Shown here piece after piece: positions 39,915 through 47,731 of a DNA stretch of 55,155 nucleotides. Every line of letters begins with the position of its first letter. Positions within the stretch are counted from its first letter, which is position 1. Under the pieces are notes generated by a model, which saw only the letters and a list, made by a program, of their open reading frames with translations, made no database searches and had not been told where the DNA came from. This stretch comes from DAOOPX01 sp964653045 (GTDB lineage Bacteria; Patescibacteriota; Microgenomatia; UBA1400; PJMF01), in the NCBI GenBank assembly GCA_964653045.1, contig CAZZBW010000006.1:1-55155 (forward strand), given 5' to 3'. The position numbers and the translations under genes were made by a program.

Positions 39915-41456
39915 ATGTCAACTCTCTCTTCGCAAAAAAAAGTGCAATTGAATTTTCTTGATCCGAAAAATTTTGGATTTATTTTTGTCAGTTTCATCAG
40001 CCTTTGCCTATCCTTATTCATGATTGCCATCGGACTGGAAAACATAAAAGATAATCAAACCAGCTTATATCTTCAAGCAACGACACCTCAGTTCAATTGT
40101 TCAACAATTAACTCTATTCCAAATGAGGAGTGCCAAGCACTAACGCAGTTTTACACTTATACATCTGGAAACGGCTGGACCTTCGCTGAAACAGAAACTC
40201 TATGGTTTTCTACAGACAACCCCTGTAACTGGACTGGATTAAGATGCAATTCGCATCAAAGACTCGAAGCGATTGAACTTGATTCGCGAAATTTGGTTGG
40301 CAGCTTGCCTGCGGGTATCTGGGGCTCGTTAACCCAATTAATTAAAATCGATCTCAGAAATAATGATCGACTGGGAGGAGCAGTTCCTGCTTCAATTGAG
40401 CCACTCCAGTTACAAGAGTTGTATACCGGTGGAAGTAACCTATGTTTATCGACAAGTCTTGAGGAATGGTACTTAGCGATCGAAATTACAGACGAAATTT
40501 TCCAATGTCAATCTAATACTCAATCACTCAAAGAGTGTAATGAAGTCTGCACAACTCATAGCCAATGTGTCAACGACCTACTTTGCTTTGTAGTGGGTGA
40601 TTCCCAACGCTGTCGCCTTGCAAATAACCCCCAAAGCAGTCAATGCCAGGATCTCCCAGATGATGGACTAAACTTTGAGTGCAATCACTACTGCTCAAAT
40701 ACTGGTGAGTGTGCCGATGGCCTAACCTGCTGGTACAATCGCTGCCGCTACCCAAATAATGTCGAGAGCTTGACCTGTAATCCTCCTCCAGCAGAACTTC
40801 AGGAGCGAATGATGGCCAACTGTAATCAAAGCTGTGATTCAAATCGTGACTGCGAGATTAACATGCGCTGCTATCAGGGCGCGTGTCGCTTGGCGATCAA
40901 TCCAAGCAACTCACAATGTCTGCCCGTCACTAAGATCGATGCGGTGGTGCGACCGACGGTCGCACCACCAAAAGGAGGAACATACCAACCAACACCAACG
41001 GGCATGTCACCTTCACCTACTACCTATCCCACCACACTGCCATCACCAACCCAAGCAAGTAGATCAGCAACTATCTCCCCCACCGCAGAAGAAATGACCG
41101 TAACACCCACACCTACGCTCGAATCCACCTCCGTAATTGATGACCAACCACCGACCCCATCTGCTTTGTCAGCATTACTAACTTTTGTCAAAACAAAATG
41201 GCAAGCTTTGATTGCATTTTTGCAGAACAGCGTAAGCAAGCTCAAGTTTGAACAGAACTCCCCTCGCACCAAAGTCGGGTTCGGTTTGATTGTTCTCGGT
41301 CTAGGACTGATGATCTTCTCCCGTGCTCTACCCAAAGAATCATCACTCCCTGAAAAAGAAGACAGTCTGAAGCCACCGCCTTCAAGTATGGTCAACCGGG
41401 TCAAACAAAAAAACCTATTTTCCCGTTTCAACTCAAACCAAACCGAGAGTAACTAA
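39915..41456 (+). CDS. Surface protein: LRR domain plus Cys-rich repeats, C-terminal anchor
   Basis: 513 aa. N-terminal membrane segment (FGFIFVSFISLCLSLFMIAIGL), an LRR-cap and short LRR region (ECQALTQFYTYTSGNGWTFAETETLWFSTDNPCNWTGLRC ... LPAGIWGSLTQLIKIDLRNNDRLGGAVPASIE), three Cys-rich repeats of pattern C-x3-C-x5-C-x5-C-x4/8-C (about 195-335), a Thr/Pro linker, a C-terminal membrane segment (VGFGLIVLGLGLMIFSRAL) and a basic tail. The same Cys repeat occurs once in the upstream cohesin-like protein. Contains a 12-bp hairpin (40943-40969). Confidence 0.7.
   Translation: MSTLSSQKKVQLNFLDPKNFGFIFVSFISLCLSLFMIAIGLENIKDNQTSLYLQATTPQFNCSTINSIPNEECQALTQFYTYTSGNGWTFAETETLWFSTDNPCNWTGLRCNSHQRLEAIELDSRNLVGSLPAGIWGSLTQLIKIDLRNNDRLGGAVPASIEPLQLQELYTGGSNLCLSTSLEEWYLAIEITDEIFQCQSNTQSLKECNEVCTTHSQCVNDLLCFVVGDSQRCRLANNPQSSQCQDLPDDGLNFECNHYCSNTGECADGLTCWYNRCRYPNNVESLTCNPPPAELQERMMANCNQSCDSNRDCEINMRCYQGACRLAINPSNSQCLPVTKIDAVVRPTVAPPKGGTYQPTPTGMSPSPTTYPTTLPSPTQASRSATISPTAEEMTVTPTPTLESTSVIDDQPPTPSALSALLTFVKTKWQALIAFLQNSVSKLKFEQNSPRTKVGFGLIVLGLGLMIFSRALPKESSLPEKEDSLKPPPSSMVNRVKQKNLFSRFNSNQTESN
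40943..40969. repeat. Intragenic perfect inverted repeat, 12-bp arms
   Basis: GGTGGTGCGACC (40943-40954), loop GAC, exact complement 40958-40969, in the linker after the Cys repeats. Confidence 0.9.
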
Positions 41457-41507
41457 ATCCGCTGATTGCTTAATCTGAGAAAATAACATAGAATACAGCA
41501 CTTGTTT

Positions 41508-41690
41508 ATGATAAAATTACTTCCTTATCTAAGAGAGGTGAAGGCAGAGCTGCACAAAGTCAGTTGGCCAACCAAAGAGCAAACAAAACAAAAAACTGTT
41601 GTAGTTGTTATCGTGAGCATCATTATTGGACTTTATATTGGTTTGAGCGACTTCGTCTTTCAAGAATTGATCAAATTTATTATCAGTTAA
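41508..41690 (+). CDS. secE: Preprotein translocase subunit SecE
   Basis: About 60 aa from ATG 41508 (a TTG two codons earlier is unlikely). Single-membrane-span short SecE: LREVKAELHKVSWPTKEQTKQKTVVVVIVSIIIGLYIGLSDFVFQELI, with the amphipathic helix and conserved VxWPxxxE. Part of the SecYEG channel. Five nt before nusG. Confidence 0.93.
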   Translation: MIKLLPYLREVKAELHKVSWPTKEQTKQKTVVVVIVSIIIGLYIGLSDFVFQELIKFIIS

Positions 41691-41694
41691 AAAT

Positions 41695-42315
41695 ATGAGC
41701 AAAACCGCTGTTCCCACCCCACCAGAAATCCAAGAAGTGCAAGTTAAAACCCCCAACTTGGTTGTAATATCTACCCTAGAAAACAAAAAAGCCCGCTGGT
41801 ATGTGGTACATACTTACTCAGGATACGAAAATAAAGTGGCAGAAATGATCAAGCAACGTGCTGAAACTCTGGGACTAATTGATAAAATTATTGAAATTTT
41901 GATTCCCACACAAGAAAAGATCCAGATTAAACGCGGTCAGCGTAAGACTGTTAATGAGAAGATTTTTCCCGGTTACATGTTGGTCCATATGGAGCTATCT
42001 GATGATTCATGGTTGGCCGTGCGCACTACCCAGGGAGTAACTGGGTTTGTTGGCGTCGGCAACAAACCCACCGCTTTACCCAAGCACGAAGTTGAAGCGA
42101 TTCGCCAATACATGCATCAAGCGGCACCTCAATACAAAGCGGACTACTCCGAGGGCGAAGCCGTCAAGATTACTGATGGACCCTTTAATGACTTTTTGGC
42201 GACTGTCAAAAGTATTGATGAAGAAAAGGGTAAAGTTGAAGTGTTAGTAAATATTTTTGGTCGAGAAACTCCGGTAGCGCTCGATTTCTTACAAGTCAAA
42301 AAAGTTAGCAGTTAA
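41695..42315 (+). CDS. nusG: Transcription antitermination protein NusG
   Basis: 206 aa. NGN domain (ARWYVVHTYSGYENKVAEMIKQRAETLGL, PGYMLVHMELSDDSWLAVRTTQGVTGFVG) and C-terminal KOW domain (SEGEAVKITDGPFNDFLATVKSIDEEKGKVEVLVNIFGRETPVALDFLQVKK). Couples RNA polymerase with the ribosome or Rho. Longer N-terminus than usual (about 30 residues). Contains an 11-bp hairpin (42042-42070). Confidence 0.95.
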   Translation: MSKTAVPTPPEIQEVQVKTPNLVVISTLENKKARWYVVHTYSGYENKVAEMIKQRAETLGLIDKIIEILIPTQEKIQIKRGQRKTVNEKIFPGYMLVHMELSDDSWLAVRTTQGVTGFVGVGNKPTALPKHEVEAIRQYMHQAAPQYKADYSEGEAVKITDGPFNDFLATVKSIDEEKGKVEVLVNIFGRETPVALDFLQVKKVSS

Positions 42316-42328
42316 CTAGAAGTTTTAT

Positions 42329-42751
42329 ATGGCAAAAAAAATCGTTAAAGTCCTCAAACTAAATCTCCCCGCTGGCTCGGCTACTCCCGCTCCTCCAGTC
42401 GGTCCCATTCTAGGTCAAGCCGGGATCAACATGATGGATTTTATCAAGCAGTACAACGAAAAAACTGCTGATCAGCGCGGCCAAGTCATTCCTGCAGAAA
42501 TCACCGTTTACCAGGACAAATCATTTACCTTTGTTCTAAAAATTCCCCCTGTGTCAGATTTAATTAAACAAACTCTAAAACTCAAAAAAGGCAGTGGCAA
42601 AAACAAACTTGAACCAGCTGGTTCGATCACAGCTGATCAAATTAAGGCGATTGCCGAAAAAAAATTGTCAGATCTCAATACTACCGATCTAGAATCCGCC
42701 ATCAAAACCGTCTCTGGAACCGCCCGCAGTATGGGCATAACGATTAAGTAA
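42329..42751 (+). CDS. rplK: Ribosomal protein uL11
   Basis: 140 aa. KLNLPAGSATPAPPVGPILGQAGINMMDFIKQYNEKTADQRGQVIPAEITVYQDKSFTFVLKIPPVSDLI (binds the GTPase-centre rRNA) and the C-terminal ASITADQIKAIAEKKLSDLNTTDLESAIKTVSGTARSMGI pattern. Fully conserved core. Confidence 0.96.
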   Translation: MAKKIVKVLKLNLPAGSATPAPPVGPILGQAGINMMDFIKQYNEKTADQRGQVIPAEITVYQDKSFTFVLKIPPVSDLIKQTLKLKKGSGKNKLEPAGSITADQIKAIAEKKLSDLNTTDLESAIKTVSGTARSMGITIK

Positions 42752-42782
42752 AATAATATTCTGAAATTTACAAAGGAGCAAT

Positions 42783-43538
42783 ATGGGTGCCAAACGTAAC
42801 GTCGACATGACAAAAACTGCCGACAAAATTAAGATTGTTAAAGCAGTCGAACTAACTCTCGATGACAAAACTGCTCCGACTGGTTCTGTCGCAGAGAAAG
42901 AAGAAAAAGCTGGAGCGGCTGTTCAAGCCAAACCAACCCAAATTAAAGCCAAAAAAAATCGCGGCAAAAAATACGTAGCCGCTCGCTCCATGATTGACAA
43001 AACCAAAGCTTTTTCTCAGAGCGAAGCAATTGAGATGGTCAAAAAAGCCTCTTTTACTAAATTTGCCGGCACTTTAACCGCCGATCTAGTAGTGAGAGAA
43101 CCAGGCGACCTAGGCAAACTGACTTTTCCTCATGCCACTGGCCAATCTATTAGAGTAGCGATTGCCTCAGATGATTTAATTAAAGACTTAGAGGCCGGCA
43201 AGATTGATTTCGATGTGTTGCTCTCTGCTCCATCATTTATTCCTAAGCTAGCCAAACATGCCAAATTACTTGGTCCCAAAGGCCTAATGCCCAATCCAAA
43301 AAACGGCACCATTACTCAACAACCAGAAAAAGTAAAAGCTGAGCTGGAAAAAGGCAGTGTCACCATCAAAACCGAACGCAAGGCACCTCTCGCCCATGTG
43401 GTGATTGGTAATTTGAAGATGTCGACAAAAGAATTGTCCGCTAATTTGGAAGAATTGATTAGAGTAACACAATTCAAACTACTGCGCTGCTATCTCTCTT
43501 CGACCATGAGCCCCAGCGTTAGAGTAAAAATAGATTAA
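42783..43538 (+). CDS. rplA: Ribosomal protein uL1, N-terminally extended
   Basis: 251 aa. The L1 body begins near residue 60 (GKKYVAARSMIDKTKAFSQSEAIEMVKKASFTKF) after a 55-60-residue charged, Lys/Ala-rich extension. Domain II contains LLGPKGLMPNPKNGTITQQPEK, but the GADxVG region before it is shortened. AGGAG ribosome-binding site at 42773-42777. Binds the L1 stalk of 23S rRNA and often represses its own mRNA. Its last codon overlaps the convergent 738-aa gene by 4 nt. Confidence 0.93.
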   Translation: MGAKRNVDMTKTADKIKIVKAVELTLDDKTAPTGSVAEKEEKAGAAVQAKPTQIKAKKNRGKKYVAARSMIDKTKAFSQSEAIEMVKKASFTKFAGTLTADLVVREPGDLGKLTFPHATGQSIRVAIASDDLIKDLEAGKIDFDVLLSAPSFIPKLAKHAKLLGPKGLMPNPKNGTITQQPEKVKAELEKGSVTIKTERKAPLAHVVIGNLKMSTKELSANLEELIRVTQFKLLRCYLSSTMSPSVRVKID

Positions 43539-45751
43539 TCTATCTGATCTCCGAAAATCGATTCTGCAATTTCTGGTAGATGATAAGTAATTTTTTTAGT
43601 ACTCTCCTCCCCTTCCACATAAGTGACGGTGAAAACCTGATTATTTTTTTCTAGTACTTGTCTTACTTCTTCTCCCAACATAGCTTTATTGATGGCTTCC
43701 TGCAATCTTTTTGAGAGTGGAGCCCGAACTCTTTTGCCCTCAACTCCTATTGCTGTCAAAATTTTATTAGCTCTCAGCCATAATAACTTTAGTAAGGTCA
43801 CTACTGTCTCTTGATCTCCAGGTGATAATTGTAGTTCATCGGTGATAATTGCAGCTGCGTGCTGATCGATAGTAGCCTCGACAACTTGATTCATAACCGG
43901 AAGTGCCGCCTGCAATTTTATAAACAGATTATTTAGGATTGGTAAATCTATTCCTAATTTATCAATCATTTTAAAATTTACGATCGAATCTGAGTTCAAC
44001 CACTGACCACCCAAATTAGGTAAATTATTTAGCATCACTCTAAAACCACGAGTGTCAGAATGCTGAATCTCTGATTCCCCAGCAGAAACAAGATTTCCGT
44101 CATGGACGGGTGCCTTCTCTTCTTTCGGAGTTGGGATGTGAGATTGCATCTTCACTATCTCAAATTGACCAAGATAACCAATTGCTAAATTTCTCAGCCA
44201 ATCAATTGTTCTTGCGGAAGCTGAATCGCCGAAGCTCTGTTTGAAATTACTCATATTACCGTTGTCGAGAAGATTGAAGCTTACTTGAATGTTGCCAGCA
44301 AACACAACTTCTACTTCGACCATTGCCTTAGAGTTGGAGTCAGATTTTAGTTTTTTTAATAAGAGAGTCCTAATACCCAACTCATAAATCTTTTTTTCTT
44401 GAGGATTAACAGTGCTAAATTTAAACTCCCGCCCACCTCTAGTAAGAGTAAGGCAACCAATTTTTGCTAAAGCTAACGCCTGATCGGGCATACTCAATTT
44501 ATATCTCTCCGGGCTGACTGCTAATAACAAGTCAATTGTGCTTATGCCCGAAAGATAATCTGCTTCGGCAAGACTGGGTCTTCTTTGATAAACAGCCAGC
44601 TCATCTCGCGCAAAATCCATGATTATTTTAAAGTTATCGCTTTGACTTTGAGCACCGTCTGTTCCAACAAGATAATCATTTCTGACAAACATGACTACTG
44701 GCAAATGATTTTCAACCGGAAGGACAACCACTTTCATTTGGTTACTCAACGGTAAGATATTCAATCCCTCAATTCCAACAGGTAAGCCAACTCGGTTAAA
44801 CGGCAGTTGGCTCCAATCACCAAGCCAATCAGGGCTTTCTGGAGCAGATATCCTGAAGGCATCAAAAGGAGATCCTGAGGGAGCAGCACCTTTGCTCCAA
44901 TAGTCTTTTACTCCTGATACAGCACTAGCAATAAATCCCGGATACGTAGTACTTTCTTTACCAACGCCATTTTCAACACGCTCCCCATTCGTAAGGATGA
45001 TTCTTTTAGTCATAGGTCTCAATAGATGCCTGTTTCTTTCATACACAGCGCGCATCTTTGATGAAACAGCTTTTGTATTATTAAATAATGAATCAATTAC
45101 TTTGCCTGCGTTCGCAACATTATGCGAAGCAATCAATCCAAGTATGACTGACATCAAGTCACCAATAAATCTAGGAGAATTCTTTTCCCAATCTTGTTCA
45201 TTTGTTAAAGTTCGCTGGTCATGCTCTGTGTTTTGTACCTGCTCTTGAACAAAATTCAATAATTCCAAAACCTGATAGATAGACAATTTTCTTTCGAAAT
45301 GTTCGATAACATATGATAAATATAACTGTCTTTTAGCTAAATCAGGAGTAGTCAGAATCGCAATAATATAATTATGCCAATTCTGCAAAATCGTTTCAAA
45401 GTTCGGAAATAAATCTTCTCTTAGTTCTAATAAATCGGAATACTTTTTCTCAGTTAATCTAACCTTTGTTGCAACTTTTGATTTGTTGGATTTTTTGGGA
45501 TTCCTTTTGTCAACATCAGTATCAACGTCTGAAGCGGATAATTGCATTACCAATGGTAGCTGCTTAATAGGCTCTTCAAGTTTAGCAAGAACCATTTTCC
45601 TTGCAAGATCGTTGTCCTTGGCTAATTCCAAGAGATATAAATACTCCTCAACCGATAGCACCGTCTTTGACCTAATTATTTCCAAAGATTGTTCAGGATG
45701 ATTAATGTCCTGAACACGAACGGGCGAAGCTTCACGACCACTCTGTGGCAT
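43535..45751 (-). CDS. Large soluble protein of unknown function, next to thrS
   Basis: 738 aa, no signal or membrane segment. Helical N-terminal third with possible HEAT-like helices (LSVEEYLYLLELAKDNDLARKMVLAKLEEPI, LYLSYVIEHFERKLSIYQVLELLNFVQEQV), a middle region of mixed alpha/beta (MKVVVLPVENHLPVVMFVRNDYLVG), and a helical C-terminus with LQEAINKAMLGEEVRQVLEKNNQVF. No family recognised. It starts 3 nt after thrS stops, so it is read from the thrS mRNA and should share its threonine attenuator. Low similarity to any motif I know. Confidence 0.6.
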   Translation of the reverse strand: MPQSGREASPVRVQDINHPEQSLEIIRSKTVLSVEEYLYLLELAKDNDLARKMVLAKLEEPIKQLPLVMQLSASDVDTDVDKRNPKKSNKSKVATKVRLTEKKYSDLLELREDLFPNFETILQNWHNYIIAILTTPDLAKRQLYLSYVIEHFERKLSIYQVLELLNFVQEQVQNTEHDQRTLTNEQDWEKNSPRFIGDLMSVILGLIASHNVANAGKVIDSLFNNTKAVSSKMRAVYERNRHLLRPMTKRIILTNGERVENGVGKESTTYPGFIASAVSGVKDYWSKGAAPSGSPFDAFRISAPESPDWLGDWSQLPFNRVGLPVGIEGLNILPLSNQMKVVVLPVENHLPVVMFVRNDYLVGTDGAQSQSDNFKIIMDFARDELAVYQRRPSLAEADYLSGISTIDLLLAVSPERYKLSMPDQALALAKIGCLTLTRGGREFKFSTVNPQEKKIYELGIRTLLLKKLKSDSNSKAMVEVEVVFAGNIQVSFNLLDNGNMSNFKQSFGDSASARTIDWLRNLAIGYLGQFEIVKMQSHIPTPKEEKAPVHDGNLVSAGESEIQHSDTRGFRVMLNNLPNLGGQWLNSDSIVNFKMIDKLGIDLPILNNLFIKLQAALPVMNQVVEATIDQHAAAIITDELQLSPGDQETVVTLLKLLWLRANKILTAIGVEGKRVRAPLSKRLQEAINKAMLGEEVRQVLEKNNQVFTVTYVEGEESTKKITYHLPEIAESIFGDQID

Positions 45752-45754
45752 AAA

Positions 45755-47566
45755 TTATTGTTCGTTTTTTACTGAAAGTAGCTCAATCAATTGAGTAAAC
45801 GACTGGGCGCCGAGGTCACCTTGGTCGCGACTCCTTACCGCCACAGTCTGATTAGTTGCTTCCTTGGCGCCCAAAATCAGCATATAAGGAATCTGCTGAA
45901 GCTGAGCATCGCGGATCTTGGCCTGAAGGCGCTCGCTTCGATCATCTAGTTCGGCACGAATTTTCGACTGAGCTAACAGCGTAATAATTTCTTGAGCGTA
46001 TTGGTGCTGCCCATCGGTGATGGGCAGCACTTTCACCTGAACCGGCGCCAACCAGAATGGAAACTTGCCACCAGTGTGTTCAATGTACACGCCCATGAAT
46101 CTTTCTAACGAGCCCAGCAATGCCCGATGAATCATAAACGGCTCGTGCTCACTGCCATCTTCTCCCACATACTTCATTCCAAACCTGCCAGGTAGGTTAA
46201 AGTCGAGCTGAATCGTTGATAGCTGCCACTTGCGCCCAATGCTATCAGTTACTTTGAGATCAATTTTGGGACCATAAAACGCTGCACCACCTTCATCAAC
46301 AACGTAATTGTCGAACCCAGCGCTTTTCATTGCCTGTTTCAACGCTTCTTCAGCTTTCTGCCATTTATCCGTCTCACCAATAAATTTATCAGCACCAGCT
46401 TCACCGCGCGTGGACAGATTAACCTCAAACTGTTCAAACCCAAAGTGACGCAGGATATATAGAGTTAAATTTAATGCCAAGTTTAATTCTTGTTGAAGTT
46501 GATCAGGCGTACAGACAATATGAGCATCGTCTTGAGTAAACCCGCGCACTCGCATCAGGCCGTGAAGCGTCCCAGATTTTTCGTAGCGGTAAACCGTACC
46601 CATCTCGGTCCAACGTAGAGGCAACTCTTTGTAGCTACGTGGACGGTGCTTGTACATCTTGACGTGAAATGGGCAGTTCATTGGCTTAAGTCGGTACTCT
46701 TCGTTTTCGATCCCAAATCCGTCATACATGCTGTCGCGGTAAAAATCCAAATGACCGGAGTGACTCCACAGTTGACTACTGGCAATGTGCGGGGTGACAA
46801 CGGGTTGATACCCACTTTCAAGATAAGTGTTAAATGCAAACTCCATGACTTTGTGCCGGACAAACGCGCCCTTGGGCAACCACATGATCAACCCCTGACC
46901 AACTTCATCGTCAACCATGAATAATTCTTGTTCCTGTCCCAGTTTGCGGTGGTCGCGTTTTTTGGCCTCAGCCAAAAAACGCAAATGTTCATCAAGTTCT
47001 GCCTGGCTGGGAAACGCGGTACCATAAACTCTGGTTAACATCTTATTTTTTTCATCACCATGCCAATATGCCCCAGCCAGGCTGAGGAGCTTAAACGCTT
47101 TAATCTGACCAGTTGAACTGATATGCGGACCTTTGCATAGGTCAACAAAACTTTCGCCTGTTTTAACTTTCGCCAAATCTACTTCTCCAGTCCAGTAGAC
47201 ACTGATTTTTTCGTCTCGATTAGCGATTTGATCCAACCATTCTAGCTTGTAGGGGTTATCGGCAAATAACTCACGAGCTTCAGCGATACTCACTTCGTGG
47301 CGGCTGATCGGCAGATCAGCCGCGATAATCTTCGCCATCTCTTTTTCAATGCGTTCAAACTCATCCTCACTTAATTTGAAATCTGCGCCGCTGTCAAAAT
47401 CAAAGTAAAACCCCTCTTCCGTCGCCGGTCCCATCGCCATGATTACCCGTTCGGCGCCAAACAAACGAATCATTGCTTGAGTGAGAACATGCTCGGCGCT
47501 GTGTCGAAGAGCCAACAATTCTTGATTTTTATCTGCTTGATCTTTATTATCATTTTGTTTTGACAT
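45755..47566 (-). CDS. thrS: Threonyl-tRNA synthetase lacking the TGS domain
   Basis: 603 aa. Starts directly with the N2 editing domain (LRHSAEHVLTQAMIRLF, with the HxxxH-type editing site) and has no N-terminal TGS domain. Catalytic class II motifs: RHKVMEFAFNTYLESGYQPVVTPHIAS, motif 2 WTEMGTVYRYEKSGTLHGLMRVRGFTQDDAHIVC, motif 3 IHRALLGSLERFMG, with zinc ligands in MNCPFHVKMY, DDAH and IHRA. C-terminal anticodon domain PVQVKVLPITDGQH. Controlled by the leader-peptide attenuator upstream (47620-47728). Hairpins at 46004-46030, 46955-46982 and 47300-47323. Confidence 0.95.
   Translation of the reverse strand: MSKQNDNKDQADKNQELLALRHSAEHVLTQAMIRLFGAERVIMAMGPATEEGFYFDFDSGADFKLSEDEFERIEKEMAKIIAADLPISRHEVSIAEARELFADNPYKLEWLDQIANRDEKISVYWTGEVDLAKVKTGESFVDLCKGPHISSTGQIKAFKLLSLAGAYWHGDEKNKMLTRVYGTAFPSQAELDEHLRFLAEAKKRDHRKLGQEQELFMVDDEVGQGLIMWLPKGAFVRHKVMEFAFNTYLESGYQPVVTPHIASSQLWSHSGHLDFYRDSMYDGFGIENEEYRLKPMNCPFHVKMYKHRPRSYKELPLRWTEMGTVYRYEKSGTLHGLMRVRGFTQDDAHIVCTPDQLQQELNLALNLTLYILRHFGFEQFEVNLSTRGEAGADKFIGETDKWQKAEEALKQAMKSAGFDNYVVDEGGAAFYGPKIDLKVTDSIGRKWQLSTIQLDFNLPGRFGMKYVGEDGSEHEPFMIHRALLGSLERFMGVYIEHTGGKFPFWLAPVQVKVLPITDGQHQYAQEIITLLAQSKIRAELDDRSERLQAKIRDAQLQQIPYMLILGAKEATNQTVAVRSRDQGDLGAQSFTQLIELLSVKNEQ
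46004..46030. repeat. Intragenic perfect inverted repeat, 12-bp arms
   Basis: GTGCTGCCCATC (46004-46015), loop GGT, exact complement 46019-46030, in thrS. Confidence 0.9.
46955..46982. repeat. Intragenic perfect inverted repeat, 12-bp arms
   Basis: GCGTTTTTTGGC (46955-46966), loop CTCA, exact complement 46971-46982, in thrS. Confidence 0.9.
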
Positions 47567-47619
47567 AATTTGCTTTCTTCTCTCTGTATTTTACTAGATA
47601 ATCTCCAAATTTTTGGTAC

Positions 47620-47644
47620 AAAAAAGCCCCGCTGAGGGCGGGGC
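47620..47644 (-). terminator. Attenuator terminator in the thrS leader
   Basis: On the minus strand: GCCCCGC (47638-47644), loop CCTCA, GCGGGGC (47626-47632), then six T (47620-47625). It stands between the leader peptide and thrS. The stretch AGCCCCTGAGGG around the leader stop codon (47664-47675) can pair with CCCTCAGCGGGGCT (47625-47638), 12 bp with a 2-nt bulge, which would destroy the terminator. Confidence 0.85.
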
Positions 47645-47666
47645 GACACCAACATCACCACCTCCC

Positions 47667-47714
47667 TCAGGGGCTGGTAGTAGTGCTAGTGGTATTAACA
47701 ACATTTAGCAACAT
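47667..47714 (-). CDS. Threonine leader peptide of thrS attenuator
   Basis: 15 codons: MLLNVVNTTSTTTSP. Five of the six codons from 8 to 13 are Thr (ACC ACT AGC ACT ACT ACC, the AGC being Ser). When charged tRNA-Thr is scarce a ribosome should stall here, leaving the following segment free to form the antiterminator; when Thr is plentiful it reaches TGA and covers that segment, so the terminator forms. The design is the same as in the classical E. coli thr leader, but located before thrS. A 1:2 pause hairpin (CACTACTACC with GGTGGTGATG, one mismatch) is also possible. Too short for standard gene finders. Confidence 0.85.
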   Translation of the reverse strand: MLLNVVNTTSTTTSP

Positions 47715-47722
47715 TGACAGAA

Positions 47723-47731
47723 AGTATATCA
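47723..47731 (-). promoter_or_regulatory. Extended -10 promoter of thrS leader
   Basis: TGATATACT on the minus strand (TGn plus TATACT at 47723-47728), 8 nt before the leader ATG, so the leader peptide is probably read from a leaderless 5' end. The TGA is at the same time the stop codon of the TrmB-like gene. Confidence 0.6.

Noticed and set aside
47567..47728. T-box riboswitch upstream of thrS
   Set aside because: The leader is only about 100 nt, lacks the conserved TGGnACCGCG antiterminator bulge and has a short Thr-rich ORF instead.
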